Assembly: GCA_964577715.1 (NCBI GenBank)
Contig: CAZOAA010000016.1
Location: forward strand, 1 to 35,841
Direction of reading: 5' to 3'
DNA length: 35,841 nucleotides
DNA from: SUP05 sp964577715
GTDB lineage: Bacteria; Pseudomonadota; Gammaproteobacteria; PS1; Pseudothioglobaceae
Shown: piece after piece, positions 1 to 7,707 of the stretch
Numbering within the stretch: position 1 is the first letter of the stretch
Layout of the letters: each line of letters starts with the position of its first letter
Notes under the pieces: generated by a model
Told to the model about the DNA's origin: nothing
What the model saw: only the letters and a program-made list of their open reading frames with translations
Databases searched by the model: none
Made by a program: the position numbers and the translations under genes

Positions 1-51
1 GAAGGTGGCCGTACAGTTGGTGCGGGTGTTGTTTCTAAGGTGACGGCGTAA
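1..51 (+). CDS. tuf: Elongation factor Tu, C-terminal end (partial)
   Basis: The first 17 codons read to a TAA stop and encode EGGRTVGAGVVSKVTA, the C-terminal signature of EF-Tu (the family ends in EGGRTVGAGVV plus a short variable tail). EF-Tu is the GTPase that carries aminoacyl-tRNA to the ribosome. The position just upstream of tRNA-Trp and secE matches the tufB locus of gammaproteobacteria. Only the end of the gene lies in the window, so its start, length and possible second copy cannot be judged. Confidence 0.93.
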   Translation, partial: EGGRTVGAGVVSKVTA

Positions 52-80
52 ATTAACTATTAATTTATAAGAATAAGTTT

Positions 81-104
81 GGCTCAGGCAAAGTTGTCTG
101 AGCC
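81..104 (+). terminator. Hairpin terminator after tuf
   Basis: Ten-base arms GGCTCAGGCA and TGTCTGAGCC pair (one G-U wobble) around a four-base loop, thirty bases after the tuf stop. The T run after the stem is short and interrupted, so termination may be partial and some transcripts may read into tRNA-Trp and secE. A processing site between tuf mRNA and the tRNA is an alternative. Confidence 0.6.
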
Positions 105-117
105 TTTGAAGTATTTT

Positions 118-193
118 AGGCAAGTGGCTCAATTGGTAGAGTGGCGGTCTCCAAAACCGTTGGTTGGGGGTTCGAGTCCCTCCTTGCCTGCCA
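118..193 (+). tRNA. tRNA-Trp (anticodon CCA)
   Basis: A 76-base cloverleaf. The acceptor arms AGGCAAG and CTTGCCT pair perfectly, followed by discriminator G and an encoded CCA end (191-193). The anticodon stem GCGGT/ACCGT closes the loop CTCCAAA with anticodon CCA at 151-153. The T arm GGGGG-TTCGAGT-CCCTC carries the usual TTCGA. Discriminator G fits bacterial tRNA-Trp. A tRNA-Trp gene between tuf and secE is a common gammaproteobacterial arrangement; the secE start is only 16 bases downstream, so the tRNA and secE mRNA are probably cotranscribed and separated by RNase processing. Confidence 0.97.
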
Positions 194-208
194 TATTAAA
201 GGTGTAAT

Positions 209-583
209 GTGAGTAAGAGTGTAGAGAGTCAAGCGAAAGAAGGGTCATCAGTAGGAATGATTGTATCAATCCTGATTGTGGCAGGTGCTATCGCGTTATT
301 CTATTTAGATCCATTAGGATTAAATACAACATTATATAAAGTGTTGTTTTTGCTTGTTGGCTTGATTTTGGCAGGCCTTGTATTTTTTAAATCACCTCAA
401 GGTGTTAGATTAAATTCTTTTTTAAAAGAAACAAAGATTGAACTAAGAAAAGTCGTTTGGCCAAATCGAGATGAAACCATGAAAACAACAGGCATGATTA
501 TGGTTGCAGTTGTTATTGTGGCAATTTTCTTATGGATTGTTGATGCATTCTTTACCTGGGCTGTCCAGTTACTAACGAACTAA
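209..583 (+). CDS. secE: Preprotein translocase subunit SecE
   Basis: SecE clamps SecY in the inner-membrane SecYEG channel. The 124-residue product has the three-helix form found in gammaproteobacteria: membrane segments near residues 16-34, 42-60 and 95-117. The conserved amphipathic stretch before the third helix, ETKIELRKVVWPNRDET (about 74-90), is the family hallmark. The start is GTG at 209, preceded by AAAGGTG; the ATG two bases earlier is out of frame and stops at once. nusG follows after 9 bases, the classic secE-nusG pair. Confidence 0.96.
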   Translation: MSKSVESQAKEGSSVGMIVSILIVAGAIALFYLDPLGLNTTLYKVLFLLVGLILAGLVFFKSPQGVRLNSFLKETKIELRKVVWPNRDETMKTTGMIMVAVVIVAIFLWIVDAFFTWAVQLLTN

Positions 584-592
584 AGGATTTAA

Positions 593-1126
593 ATGGCTAA
601 GAGATGGTATGTGCTTCATGCGAGAAGCGGTTATGAGGCTAAGGTTAAAACAGCAATTGAAGAAGCAGTTGCTAGAGAAGGTCTGGAAGATTTAGTTGGC
701 GATGTTATGATTCCTACTGAGCAAGTAGTAGAACTAAAAGATGGCCAAAAGAAAACGGCAGAGCGTAAGTTCTTTCCAGGTTATATGTTAATCAATATGG
801 AGCTAACTGAGCCAAGCTGGTTGTTGGTTAAAAATACCAATAATGTGATTGGTTTTATTGGCGGATCATCAGGAAAACCTTCTCCAATTACACAACGCGA
901 GGTTGATAACATTATGGCGCGTGTACAAGAGGGAGCTGACAAACCTAAGCCTAAAGTGGCTTATCAAGTTGGTGAAGAGATTTTGGTTATTGATGGGCCA
1001 TTTAATGAATTTAATGGCACCATTGAAGCGGTTGACTATGAAAAGAATTTACTGAAAGTAGAAGTATTGATTTTTGGGCGTACTACTGCAGTAGAGTTAG
1101 AGTTTTCTCAAGTAGAAAAAACTTAA
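593..1126 (+). CDS. nusG: Transcription termination/antitermination factor NusG
   Basis: NusG binds the RNA polymerase clamp, suppresses pausing and links polymerase to Rho or to ribosomal protein S10. The 177 residues match the family length. The NGN domain opens with KRWYVLHARSGYEAKV and contains the FFPGYMLINM core; the C-terminal KOW domain (about 124-177) reads YQVGEEILVIDGPFNEFNGT. The start ATG has AAAGGA upstream. It is the second gene of the secE-nusG unit; a 96-base gap with an RNA structure separates it from rplK. Confidence 0.97.
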   Translation: MAKRWYVLHARSGYEAKVKTAIEEAVAREGLEDLVGDVMIPTEQVVELKDGQKKTAERKFFPGYMLINMELTEPSWLLVKNTNNVIGFIGGSSGKPSPITQREVDNIMARVQEGADKPKPKVAYQVGEEILVIDGPFNEFNGTIEAVDYEKNLLKVEVLIFGRTTAVELEFSQVEKT

Positions 1127-1156
1127 AACAAACAACTTTAGAGTTGTGATTTAACA

Positions 1157-1191
1157 GGGGAGCTTGGTTTTAATATCAAGCGTTTGTACCC
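1157..1191 (+). promoter_or_regulatory. Putative L1-binding leader structure before rplK
   Basis: In the 96-base nusG-rplK gap, an inner hairpin GCTTGG/TCAAGC is enclosed by GGGG (1157-1160) pairing with a distal CCC (1189-1191), leaving an asymmetric internal loop. In many bacteria protein L1 represses the rplK-rplA mRNA by binding such a mimic of its 23S rRNA site. The fold and position fit; the assignment is inferred by eye. A smaller hairpin ACAACT/AGTTGT lies just upstream at 1132-1147. Confidence 0.5.
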
Positions 1192-1222
1192 AAAAACAAG
1201 GCATTTGCCTTAAGGAAGAAAA

Positions 1223-1651
1223 ATGGCTAAAAAAATTGAATCTTATATTAAGCTGCAGATTCCAGCACAAGAAGCAAATCCTTCACCACCAGTAGGACCT
1301 GCATTAGGTCAGCACGGTGTGAACATTATGGATTTTTGTAAGGCGTTTAACGCACAAACACAAGAAATCGATAAAGGCATGAAAGTGCCAGTCGTGATTA
1401 CAGTTTATAACGATCGTAGTTTTACATTTGTAACTAAAACCCCACCTGCAGCACTGTTAATTTTAAAAGTAACAGGCATTAAAAAAGGTTCTGGTGTTCC
1501 TCATACTGAGAAAGTTGGCAAAATTACGCGTGCACAATTAGAAGAAGTTGCAACCATTAAAATGAAAGATTTAAATGCAAATGATATGGATGCAGCAGTT
1601 AATGTGATTGCAGGTACAGCCCGTTCAATGGGTATTGAAGTGGAGGGTTGA
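1223..1651 (+). CDS. rplK: 50S ribosomal protein L11
   Basis: L11 forms the GTPase-associated centre with L10 and the L7/L12 stalk and is needed for RelA activation. The 142-residue product matches E. coli L11 in length. It shows the N-terminal IKLQIPAQEANPSPPVGPALGQHGVNIMDFCKAFN motif region and the C-terminal rRNA-binding domain with KTPPAALLILK and GTARSMGIEVEG. A good Shine-Dalgarno (AAGGAAG) precedes the ATG. rplA starts four bases after the stop, so the two are translationally linked. Confidence 0.98.
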   Translation: MAKKIESYIKLQIPAQEANPSPPVGPALGQHGVNIMDFCKAFNAQTQEIDKGMKVPVVITVYNDRSFTFVTKTPPAALLILKVTGIKKGSGVPHTEKVGKITRAQLEEVATIKMKDLNANDMDAAVNVIAGTARSMGIEVEG

Positions 1652-1655
1652 GACA

Positions 1656-2351
1656 ATGGCTAAATTAACAAAAAAACAAAAAGATAATTCAGCTAAGGTT
1701 GAAGTTGGTAAGCGTTACCCATTAGGTGATGCACTTAGTTTATTAAAAGATTGTGCAAAAGCAAAGTTTGATGAGTCAGTTGATGTGAGTATTAATCTAG
1801 GTATCGATGGCAAAAAGTCTGATCAAAATGTACGCGGTGCAGTAGTACTGCCAAATGGCACAGGTAAAACAGTTCGTGTTGCAGTGTTTACACAAGGCGA
1901 TAACGCGAAAAAAGCAACCGATGCTGGTGCAGATATTGTAGGCATGGAAGATTTAATGAAATCAATGCAAGATGGTGATCTTGATTATGATGTTGTTATT
2001 GCATCACCTGATGCGATGGGCGTGGTTGGTCGCTTAGGTCAAGTATTAGGCCCTCGCGGTTTGATGCCAAACCCTAAAGTGGGTACGGTAACACCAGATG
2101 TGGCAACAGCAGTTAACAATGCAAAAGCAGGACAAGTTCGTTATCGTGCAGATAAGTCTGGCATTATTCATGCGGGTGTTGGCAAGGCATCATTTAGTGC
2201 AGATGCATTAGCTCAAAATATTGCCGCTTTATTAGAAGCATTGAAAAAAGCAAAACCTAGCTCTGCTAAAGGTATTTATTTTAAGAAAATGAGTGTTTCT
2301 TCAACCATGGGTCCAGGCCTTGGTGTTGATTTAACATCAGTGGATATTTAA
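1656..2351 (+). CDS. rplA: 50S ribosomal protein L1
   Basis: L1 forms the mobile stalk that helps release E-site tRNA and also represses its own operon mRNA. The 231-residue reading begins at the ATG at 1656 (MAKLTKKQKDN), preceded by GGAGGG inside the end of rplK. The frame stays open 48 bases upstream inside rplK, but that extension would add 16 unrelated residues and overlap the L11 gene. Signature stretches are GPRGLMPNPKVGTVTPDV and RYRADKSGIIHAGVG. The length fits E. coli L1 (234). Confidence 0.97.
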   Translation: MAKLTKKQKDNSAKVEVGKRYPLGDALSLLKDCAKAKFDESVDVSINLGIDGKKSDQNVRGAVVLPNGTGKTVRVAVFTQGDNAKKATDAGADIVGMEDLMKSMQDGDLDYDVVIASPDAMGVVGRLGQVLGPRGLMPNPKVGTVTPDVATAVNNAKAGQVRYRADKSGIIHAGVGKASFSADALAQNIAALLEALKKAKPSSAKGIYFKKMSVSSTMGPGLGVDLTSVDI

Positions 2352-2368
2352 TTATTCACTAAAAAATT

Positions 2369-2496
2369 CTTTGGGTCACAGAGTTAATTCTGGCTGACCT
2401 CAAAGACCATAGGTTCAGATACTCCTCCTGGGGTATTTGTTTAATTGAGTGGTAGCACACTCTGCCTATGTAGAGGGTATGCAAATACTCTGTGGC
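2369..2496 (+). promoter_or_regulatory. L10 (rplJ) mRNA leader
   Basis: The 233-base gap between rplA and rplJ has no gene. Its first hairpin pairs CTTTGGGTCA (2369-2378) with TGACCTCAAAG (2395-2405), with an inner CAGA/TCTG stem. Further stems include GGTATTTG (2431-2438) against CAAATACT (2481-2488). Known biology: the L10-(L7/L12) complex binds a leader here and shuts off rplJL translation. Position and complexity match the L10-leader family; the exact protein-binding kink was not resolved. Confidence 0.6.
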
Positions 2497-2526
2497 GAAA
2501 GTTATCAAATGATGACTTTCTTTTTT
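2497..2526 (+). terminator. Intrinsic terminator/attenuator upstream of rplJ
   Basis: Arms GAAAGTTATC and GATGACTTTC form a ten-pair stem (one G-U) with loop AAAT, followed directly by a run of six T (2521-2526). It lies 58 bases before the rplJ start and inside the leader, so it either ends rplKA transcripts or acts as an attenuator controlled by the upstream leader folds. Confidence 0.7.
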
Positions 2527-2584
2527 AACAGATTAGGTTTAGATATGAAAAATTTAAATTTAATCTATTGTTCAGGAGAGGCAA

Positions 2585-3106
2585 ATGGCTCTAAATCTTG
2601 AAGCAAAAAAAGTTGTTGTCGAACAAGTAAACTCACTAGCTGATAGTGCAGTTTCAGTTGGCGTAGCTGAGTATCGCGGATTGAGTGTTGAACAAATGAC
2701 TAATCTACGTTCTAGTGCGTTGGATGCAAATGTTTCTTTACGTGTAGTAAAGAATACGTTGGCAAAAAGAGCATTAGCGAAGACAGAATGCGAATGTGTG
2801 ACACCGGTTCTTAGTGGACCTGTTATCTTGGGTTTTTCACAAGAAGATCCAGGCGCAGTGGCACGTGTATTCAAAGACTTTGTAAAAGAGAACGAGGATT
2901 TAGTTGTTAAGGGTCTGGGCGTTTCAGGCGAATTTGTAGATGCAGATCAGCTTAAACGTATTGCAGACTTACCAACGAAAGATCAAGCGATTAGTTTGGT
3001 TATGGCACTTATGTTGGCACCAGTTGAGAAACTAGCAAGAACTTTGAACGAAGTTCCTACAAAAGTAACTCGAGTAGTAGCAGCAGTTCGTGATCAAAAA
3101 CAATAA
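2585..3106 (+). CDS. rplJ: 50S ribosomal protein L10
   Basis: L10 anchors the L7/L12 dimers to 23S rRNA at the stalk base. The 173-residue product has the N-terminal rRNA-binding domain (MALNLEAKKVVVEQV, GVAEYRGLSVEQMTNLR, RVVKNTLAKRAL) and the helical C-terminal tail that binds L12 dimers. GAGAGGCAA precedes the ATG. It pairs with rplL 23 bases downstream and is probably autoregulated through the leader upstream. Confidence 0.97.
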   Translation: MALNLEAKKVVVEQVNSLADSAVSVGVAEYRGLSVEQMTNLRSSALDANVSLRVVKNTLAKRALAKTECECVTPVLSGPVILGFSQEDPGAVARVFKDFVKENEDLVVKGLGVSGEFVDADQLKRIADLPTKDQAISLVMALMLAPVEKLARTLNEVPTKVTRVVAAVRDQKQ

Positions 3107-3129
3107 ATAATAAAAAAGGAGTAAATATC

Positions 3130-3510
3130 ATGGCATTATCAAATGACGATATTTTAAATGCAATTGCAGATATGTCTGTAATGGATGTTGTTGAGTTAGT
3201 TTCAGCAATGGAAGAGAAGTTTGGTGTATCTGCAGCAGCAGCGGCAGCAGCACCTGCAGCAGTAGCTGGCGGTGACGCTGGTGGTGCAGCAGAAGAGAAG
3301 TCAGAGTTCGATGTTGTACTAACATCATTTGGCGATAAAAAAGTTGCGGTTATTAAAGCAGTACGTGGCATCACTGGTCTAGGTCTTAAAGAGGCTAAAG
3401 ATATGGTTGAATCTGCACCAGCACCAATTAAAGAAGGTGTTGACAAAGCTGAAGCTGAAGAGATTCAGAAACAGCTCGAAGAAGCAGGCGCTGGCGTAGA
3501 ACTTAAATAA
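3130..3510 (+). CDS. rplL: 50S ribosomal protein L7/L12
   Basis: The stalk protein recruits translational GTPases. The 126-residue product has an N-terminal dimerisation domain (VMDVVELVSAMEEKFGV), an alanine/glycine-rich hinge (about residues 36-58) and the C-terminal factor-binding domain with KKVAVIKAVRGITGLGLKEAK and VE. AAAAAGGAGT is a strong ribosome-binding site, in keeping with L12 being made in several copies per ribosome. A hairpin terminator follows before rpoB. Confidence 0.97.
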   Translation: MALSNDDILNAIADMSVMDVVELVSAMEEKFGVSAAAAAAAPAAVAGGDAGGAAEEKSEFDVVLTSFGDKKVAVIKAVRGITGLGLKEAKDMVESAPAPIKEGVDKAEAEEIQKQLEEAGAGVELK

Positions 3511-3527
3511 TTAGTTCTGTGTTTTAC

Positions 3528-3559
3528 CCAAAATCCCCACAAGGGGATTTTGGTGTTTT
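3528..3559 (+). terminator. rplL-rpoB attenuator
   Basis: Arms CCAAAATCCCC (3528-3538) and GGGGATTTTGG (3543-3553) form a perfect eleven-pair stem with a four-base loop, followed by TGTTTTTTG. In E. coli a partial terminator at this place lowers rpoBC transcription relative to the ribosomal genes; the same role is likely because no clear separate rpoB promoter is visible in the 101-base gap. Confidence 0.85.
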
Positions 3560-3611
3560 TTGTTTAAGAAGAAATTCTTAATTGTAATAGATCAACTAAT
3601 ACGAGGTATTC

Positions 3612-6600
3612 ATGGCTTATTCATTCACTGAGAAAAAGCGAATTAGAAACAATTTTGGCTCTAGAGAGTCAATTTTAACCGAACCAGATTTACTGGCTAT
3701 CCAAATAGATTCATTCAATGGCTTTATTCAAGCTGGAGAAAAAACAAAAAAAGATGTTGGATTGCATGCAGTGTTTCAATCTGTATTCCCAATAACCGCA
3801 GTTAATGGTTATGCAGAAATTGAATACGTTGATTATGAATTACACGAACCTAAATTTAATGTTGAAGAATGTAAATTACGTGGTGTTACTTTTGCATCAA
3901 CCTTACGTGTTAAGTTAAATCTTGTTTTATTTGATAAGAATGGTTCAACTTTAAAGAAAAAGCGTCGAGTTAAACAAATTATTGAAGAAGATGTTTACCT
4001 TGGCAGTTTGCCGCTTATGACTGAAACAGGTACCTTTGTTATTAATGGTACAGAGCGAGTAGTAGTCTCACAACTACACAGATCGCCAGGTGTTATTTTT
4101 GAACACGATAAAGGCAAAACCCATTCTTCAGGCAAGATTTTATTTTCATCGCGCGTTATCCCTTACCGTGGCTCATGGTTAGATTTTGAATTTGATCATC
4201 ATGAACACTTATATGCTCGAATTGATCGCCGTCGTAAGTTGCCAGTAACAACACTACTACGCGCTATGGGGCTTAACAGTACTGAAATCATTAAAACTTT
4301 CTTTGATAGTAATAGTGTTAAATTAAAAGCCAAATCATGTGATGTTACTTTATCTCCATCACGTATTCGTGGCACAATTGCAGAATTTGATATTCTTTCA
4401 GGCAAAGAAGTTATTGTAGAAAAAGGTCGTCGTATTACGGCTAAACATACAAAAATATTAGAAAAAGCAGGTGTTAAATCACTTAGTGCGCCATTAGGGT
4501 ATTTGCTAGACAAGGTCATAGCACAAGATCTAATTGATAAGGAAACTGGCGAAATCTTAATTCCAGTTAATACCATGATTAGCGATGAGACCTTAGAAGT
4601 ATTAAGCGCTAATAAAATTAAAAAAATTGATATTCTTTATATCAATGAAGCTGAAGGTGGTGCTTATATTTCAGATACATTGCGTTTGGATGAAACACAA
4701 ACTGAGTTAGAAGCTCGTATGAGTATCTACCATGTAATGCGTCCAGGTGAGCCAGCAACAGAAGATGCAGTTAACCTACTATTTAATAACTTATTTTTCA
4801 AAAATGATCGCTATGATCTTTCTAAAGTTGGTCGCATGAAACTTAATCGTCGTTTAGGCATTGAGTCAGAAACTGGTGACCATGTGCTGACGAATGACGA
4901 CATTATTAGTGTACTTAAATTATTAATTGATATTAAAAATGGTAACGACTCTGTTGATGATGTAGATACATTAGCCAACAGACGTGTAAGAGCGATTGGT
5001 GAGATGATTGAAAATCAATTTAGAATTGGTTTAGTGCGTGTTGAAAAAGCAGTAAGAGAAGGTCTTAACTTGGCCGAAACTGATGAGCTAACACCACAAG
5101 ATTTGATTAATTCTAAACCTGTTTCTGCTGCTGTAAGGGAGTTCTTTGGTTCTTCTCAACTATCGCAGTTTATGGATCAGGTAAATCCACTATCTGGTGT
5201 AACACATAAGCGCCGTATTTCAGCATTAGGTCCTGGTGGTTTAACGCGTGAACGTGCTGGTTTTGAAGTGCGTGATGTACACCCTTCTCATTATGGTCGC
5301 CTGTGTCCAATTGAAACACCTGAAGGCCCAAATATTGGTTTGATTAATACATTAGCAGTTTATGCTAAAACTAACAATTATGGTTTCTTAGAAACGCCGT
5401 ATCAAGTGGTTAAAAATGGCAAAGTAACTGATGAGATTGTTTATATCTCAGCGATTGATGAAATTGCACATACTATAGCACAGGCCAATGCCAATGTTGA
5501 TGCTAAAGGTCAATTAATGGATGAGCTGATTTCTTGTCGTCATAAAAATGAATTTGTTTTAGTAAATTCTGAAGATGTTACTTTAATTGATATTGATTCT
5601 AAGCAAATATCCTCAGTGGCAGCATCGCTTATTCCATTCTTGGAGCATGATGATGCAAACCGTGCATTAATGGGTTCAAATATGCAACGTCAAGCGGTAC
5701 CAACACTTCGTGCTGAAAAACCATTGGTAGGTACAGGCATTGAACGTGTAGTAGCAACAGACTCACGTGTTTGTGTAACTGCTAAGCATGGTGGCGTGGT
5801 TGAGGCAGTTGATGCATCGCGTATTGTAATTCGTGTAGACTCAAAGCAAGCTAAGGCAGGTGAGTTAGGTGTTGATATTTATAATTTAACTAAATATTCT
5901 CGCTCTAATCAGAATACTTGTATTAATCAAAAACCATTGGTAAATACAGGTGATAAAGTTATGGAAGGTGATGTATTAGCCGATGGGCCTTCAACAGATC
6001 TAGGCGAATTAGCACTAGGTCAAAACATGAAAATTGCCTTTATGCCTTGGAATGGTTATAACTTTGAGGACTCAATTCTTATTTCAGAAAAGGTAGTTCA
6101 AGAAGATCGCTACACTACTATTCATATTGAAGAATTAACCGCATATTCTCGTGATACTAAATTAGGTCCAGAAGAAATTACCGCTGACATTCCAAATGTA
6201 AGCGAATCTGCACTTTCAAAATTAGACGAAGTCGGTGTGGTTTATGTAGGCGCTCGTGTTAAGGGTGGTGACATTCTAGTTGGTAAAGTGACTCCTAAGA
6301 GTGAAACTGTGCTATCTCCTGAAGAGAAATTATTACGTGCCATTTTTGGCGAAAAGGCCAACAATGTTAAAGACTCATCACTTAGAATTGGCGCATCAAA
6401 ATCAGGTGTAGTAATCGATGTACAAGTCTTTACTCGTGATCGCGTTGAAAAAGATGCAAGGGCTGTTAGTATTGATGAAGAGCGTTTAGCGAAGATTAGA
6501 AAAGACATCGACGATGAGTTCGGCATTATTGACGGAGATATTTTCCGTCGTGCCAAGCTTAAACTTTCAGGCAATGTTGTGACTAAAGGTGTCGGAAATA

Positions 6601-7694
6601 TTAAAGCTGGTGATAAGTTAAATGCCAAGGTAATGAAGTCGTTAGACAATACAGAAGTGGCAAAACTTAAGGTTGAAGATGCGGCCGTTAATAAAGAAGT
6701 TGCCGCATTGGTTAAACAAGCTAAGGCTAAACAAGTTGAATTTGACAAGTTCTTTGAAGAGGAGCGCGCCAAGATTGCCGAAGGTGCTGAATTACCACCA
6801 GGTGTAATGAAGATGGTGAAAGTTTATGTGGCGACACGTAAAACACTTCAAGTGGGTGATAAGATGGCAGGACGCCATGGTAACAAGGGTGTTATCTCAC
6901 GTGTTTCTCCAATTGAAGATATGCCATATCTTGCAGACGGTTCAACCGTTGATGTGGTTCTTAATCCACTTGGCGTACCGTCGCGTATGAATGTTGGTCA
7001 GGTATTAGAGGTGCATTTAGGTTACGCTGCAAAAGGATTAGGCTATAAGATTGCCGCCATGTTAGATGAGCAAAAGAAAACCATGGTAAAAGAAATTAGA
7101 GACTTCTTAGATAAGATCTATAATTCTTATGGCAAGCAGGAAGACCTTAAGTCATTTACTGATGAGGAAATCATTGAGTTAGCAAGAAATTTACGCTCAG
7201 GTGTGCCAATGGCGACACCAGTATTTGATGGTATTGAAGAAGATGATATTAAGTCTTTGTTGAAATTAGCAGACCTTCCTGAATCTGGTCAGGAGCAACT
7301 TTATGATGGTCGTACGGGCGAGCCGTTTGATCGACCAGTAACAGTTGGTTACATGCACATGCTGAAACTTAACCACTTAGTGGATGATAAGATGCATGCA
7401 CGTTCAACGGGTCCTTACTCATTAGTAACACAACAACCATTGAGTGGTAAAGCACAGTTTGGTGGTCAGCGCTTTGGTGAGATGGAAGTATGGGCATTAG
7501 AAGCTTATGGTGCAGCGCATACATTGCGCGAGATGTTAACAGTAAAATCAGACGATGTTGCTGGTCGTGCGAAGATGTATAAGAGTATTGTTGATGGTGT
7601 TAATCTAACTGAGTCAGTCATGCCAGAGTCATTTAATGTATTGGTTAAAGAGATCCGTTCGTTAGGTATTGACGTTGAACTAGAGCAACACTAA
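3612..7694 (+). CDS. rpoB: DNA-directed RNA polymerase subunit beta
   Basis: Beta forms half of the polymerase active-site cleft and the rifampicin pocket. The 1360 residues compare with 1342 in E. coli. The rifampicin region is clear (FFGSSQLSQFMDQ, then HKRRISALGPGGLTRERAG); most drug-contact residues match E. coli, but the residue aligning with E. coli N518 is V524. Later motifs include GQNMKIAFMPWNGYNFEDSI, the KMAGRHGNKGV catalytic lysine region and the C-terminal GGQRFGEMEVWALEAYGAA clamp segment. ACGAGG precedes the ATG. rpoC follows after 13 bases. Confidence 0.98.
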   Translation: MAYSFTEKKRIRNNFGSRESILTEPDLLAIQIDSFNGFIQAGEKTKKDVGLHAVFQSVFPITAVNGYAEIEYVDYELHEPKFNVEECKLRGVTFASTLRVKLNLVLFDKNGSTLKKKRRVKQIIEEDVYLGSLPLMTETGTFVINGTERVVVSQLHRSPGVIFEHDKGKTHSSGKILFSSRVIPYRGSWLDFEFDHHEHLYARIDRRRKLPVTTLLRAMGLNSTEIIKTFFDSNSVKLKAKSCDVTLSPSRIRGTIAEFDILSGKEVIVEKGRRITAKHTKILEKAGVKSLSAPLGYLLDKVIAQDLIDKETGEILIPVNTMISDETLEVLSANKIKKIDILYINEAEGGAYISDTLRLDETQTELEARMSIYHVMRPGEPATEDAVNLLFNNLFFKNDRYDLSKVGRMKLNRRLGIESETGDHVLTNDDIISVLKLLIDIKNGNDSVDDVDTLANRRVRAIGEMIENQFRIGLVRVEKAVREGLNLAETDELTPQDLINSKPVSAAVREFFGSSQLSQFMDQVNPLSGVTHKRRISALGPGGLTRERAGFEVRDVHPSHYGRLCPIETPEGPNIGLINTLAVYAKTNNYGFLETPYQVVKNGKVTDEIVYISAIDEIAHTIAQANANVDAKGQLMDELISCRHKNEFVLVNSEDVTLIDIDSKQISSVAASLIPFLEHDDANRALMGSNMQRQAVPTLRAEKPLVGTGIERVVATDSRVCVTAKHGGVVEAVDASRIVIRVDSKQAKAGELGVDIYNLTKYSRSNQNTCINQKPLVNTGDKVMEGDVLADGPSTDLGELALGQNMKIAFMPWNGYNFEDSILISEKVVQEDRYTTIHIEELTAYSRDTKLGPEEITADIPNVSESALSKLDEVGVVYVGARVKGGDILVGKVTPKSETVLSPEEKLLRAIFGEKANNVKDSSLRIGASKSGVVIDVQVFTRDRVEKDARAVSIDEERLAKIRKDIDDEFGIIDGDIFRRAKLKLSGNVVTKGVGNIKAGDKLNAKVMKSLDNTEVAKLKVEDAAVNKEVAALVKQAKAKQVEFDKFFEEERAKIAEGAELPPGVMKMVKVYVATRKTLQVGDKMAGRHGNKGVISRVSPIEDMPYLADGSTVDVVLNPLGVPSRMNVGQVLEVHLGYAAKGLGYKIAAMLDEQKKTMVKEIRDFLDKIYNSYGKQEDLKSFTDEEIIELARNLRSGVPMATPVFDGIEEDDIKSLLKLADLPESGQEQLYDGRTGEPFDRPVTVGYMHMLKLNHLVDDKMHARSTGPYSLVTQQPLSGKAQFGGQRFGEMEVWALEAYGAAHTLREMLTVKSDDVAGRAKMYKSIVDGVNLTESVMPESFNVLVKEIRSLGIDVELEQH

Positions 7695-7707
7695 TTAGGA
7701 GAATCCG

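Noticed and set aside
6242..6772. A 176-codon open frame on the minus strand inside rpoB
   Set aside because: It lies entirely within the conserved beta-subunit gene, has a serine- and threonine-rich composition typical of antisense frames, and no sign of its own translation signals.
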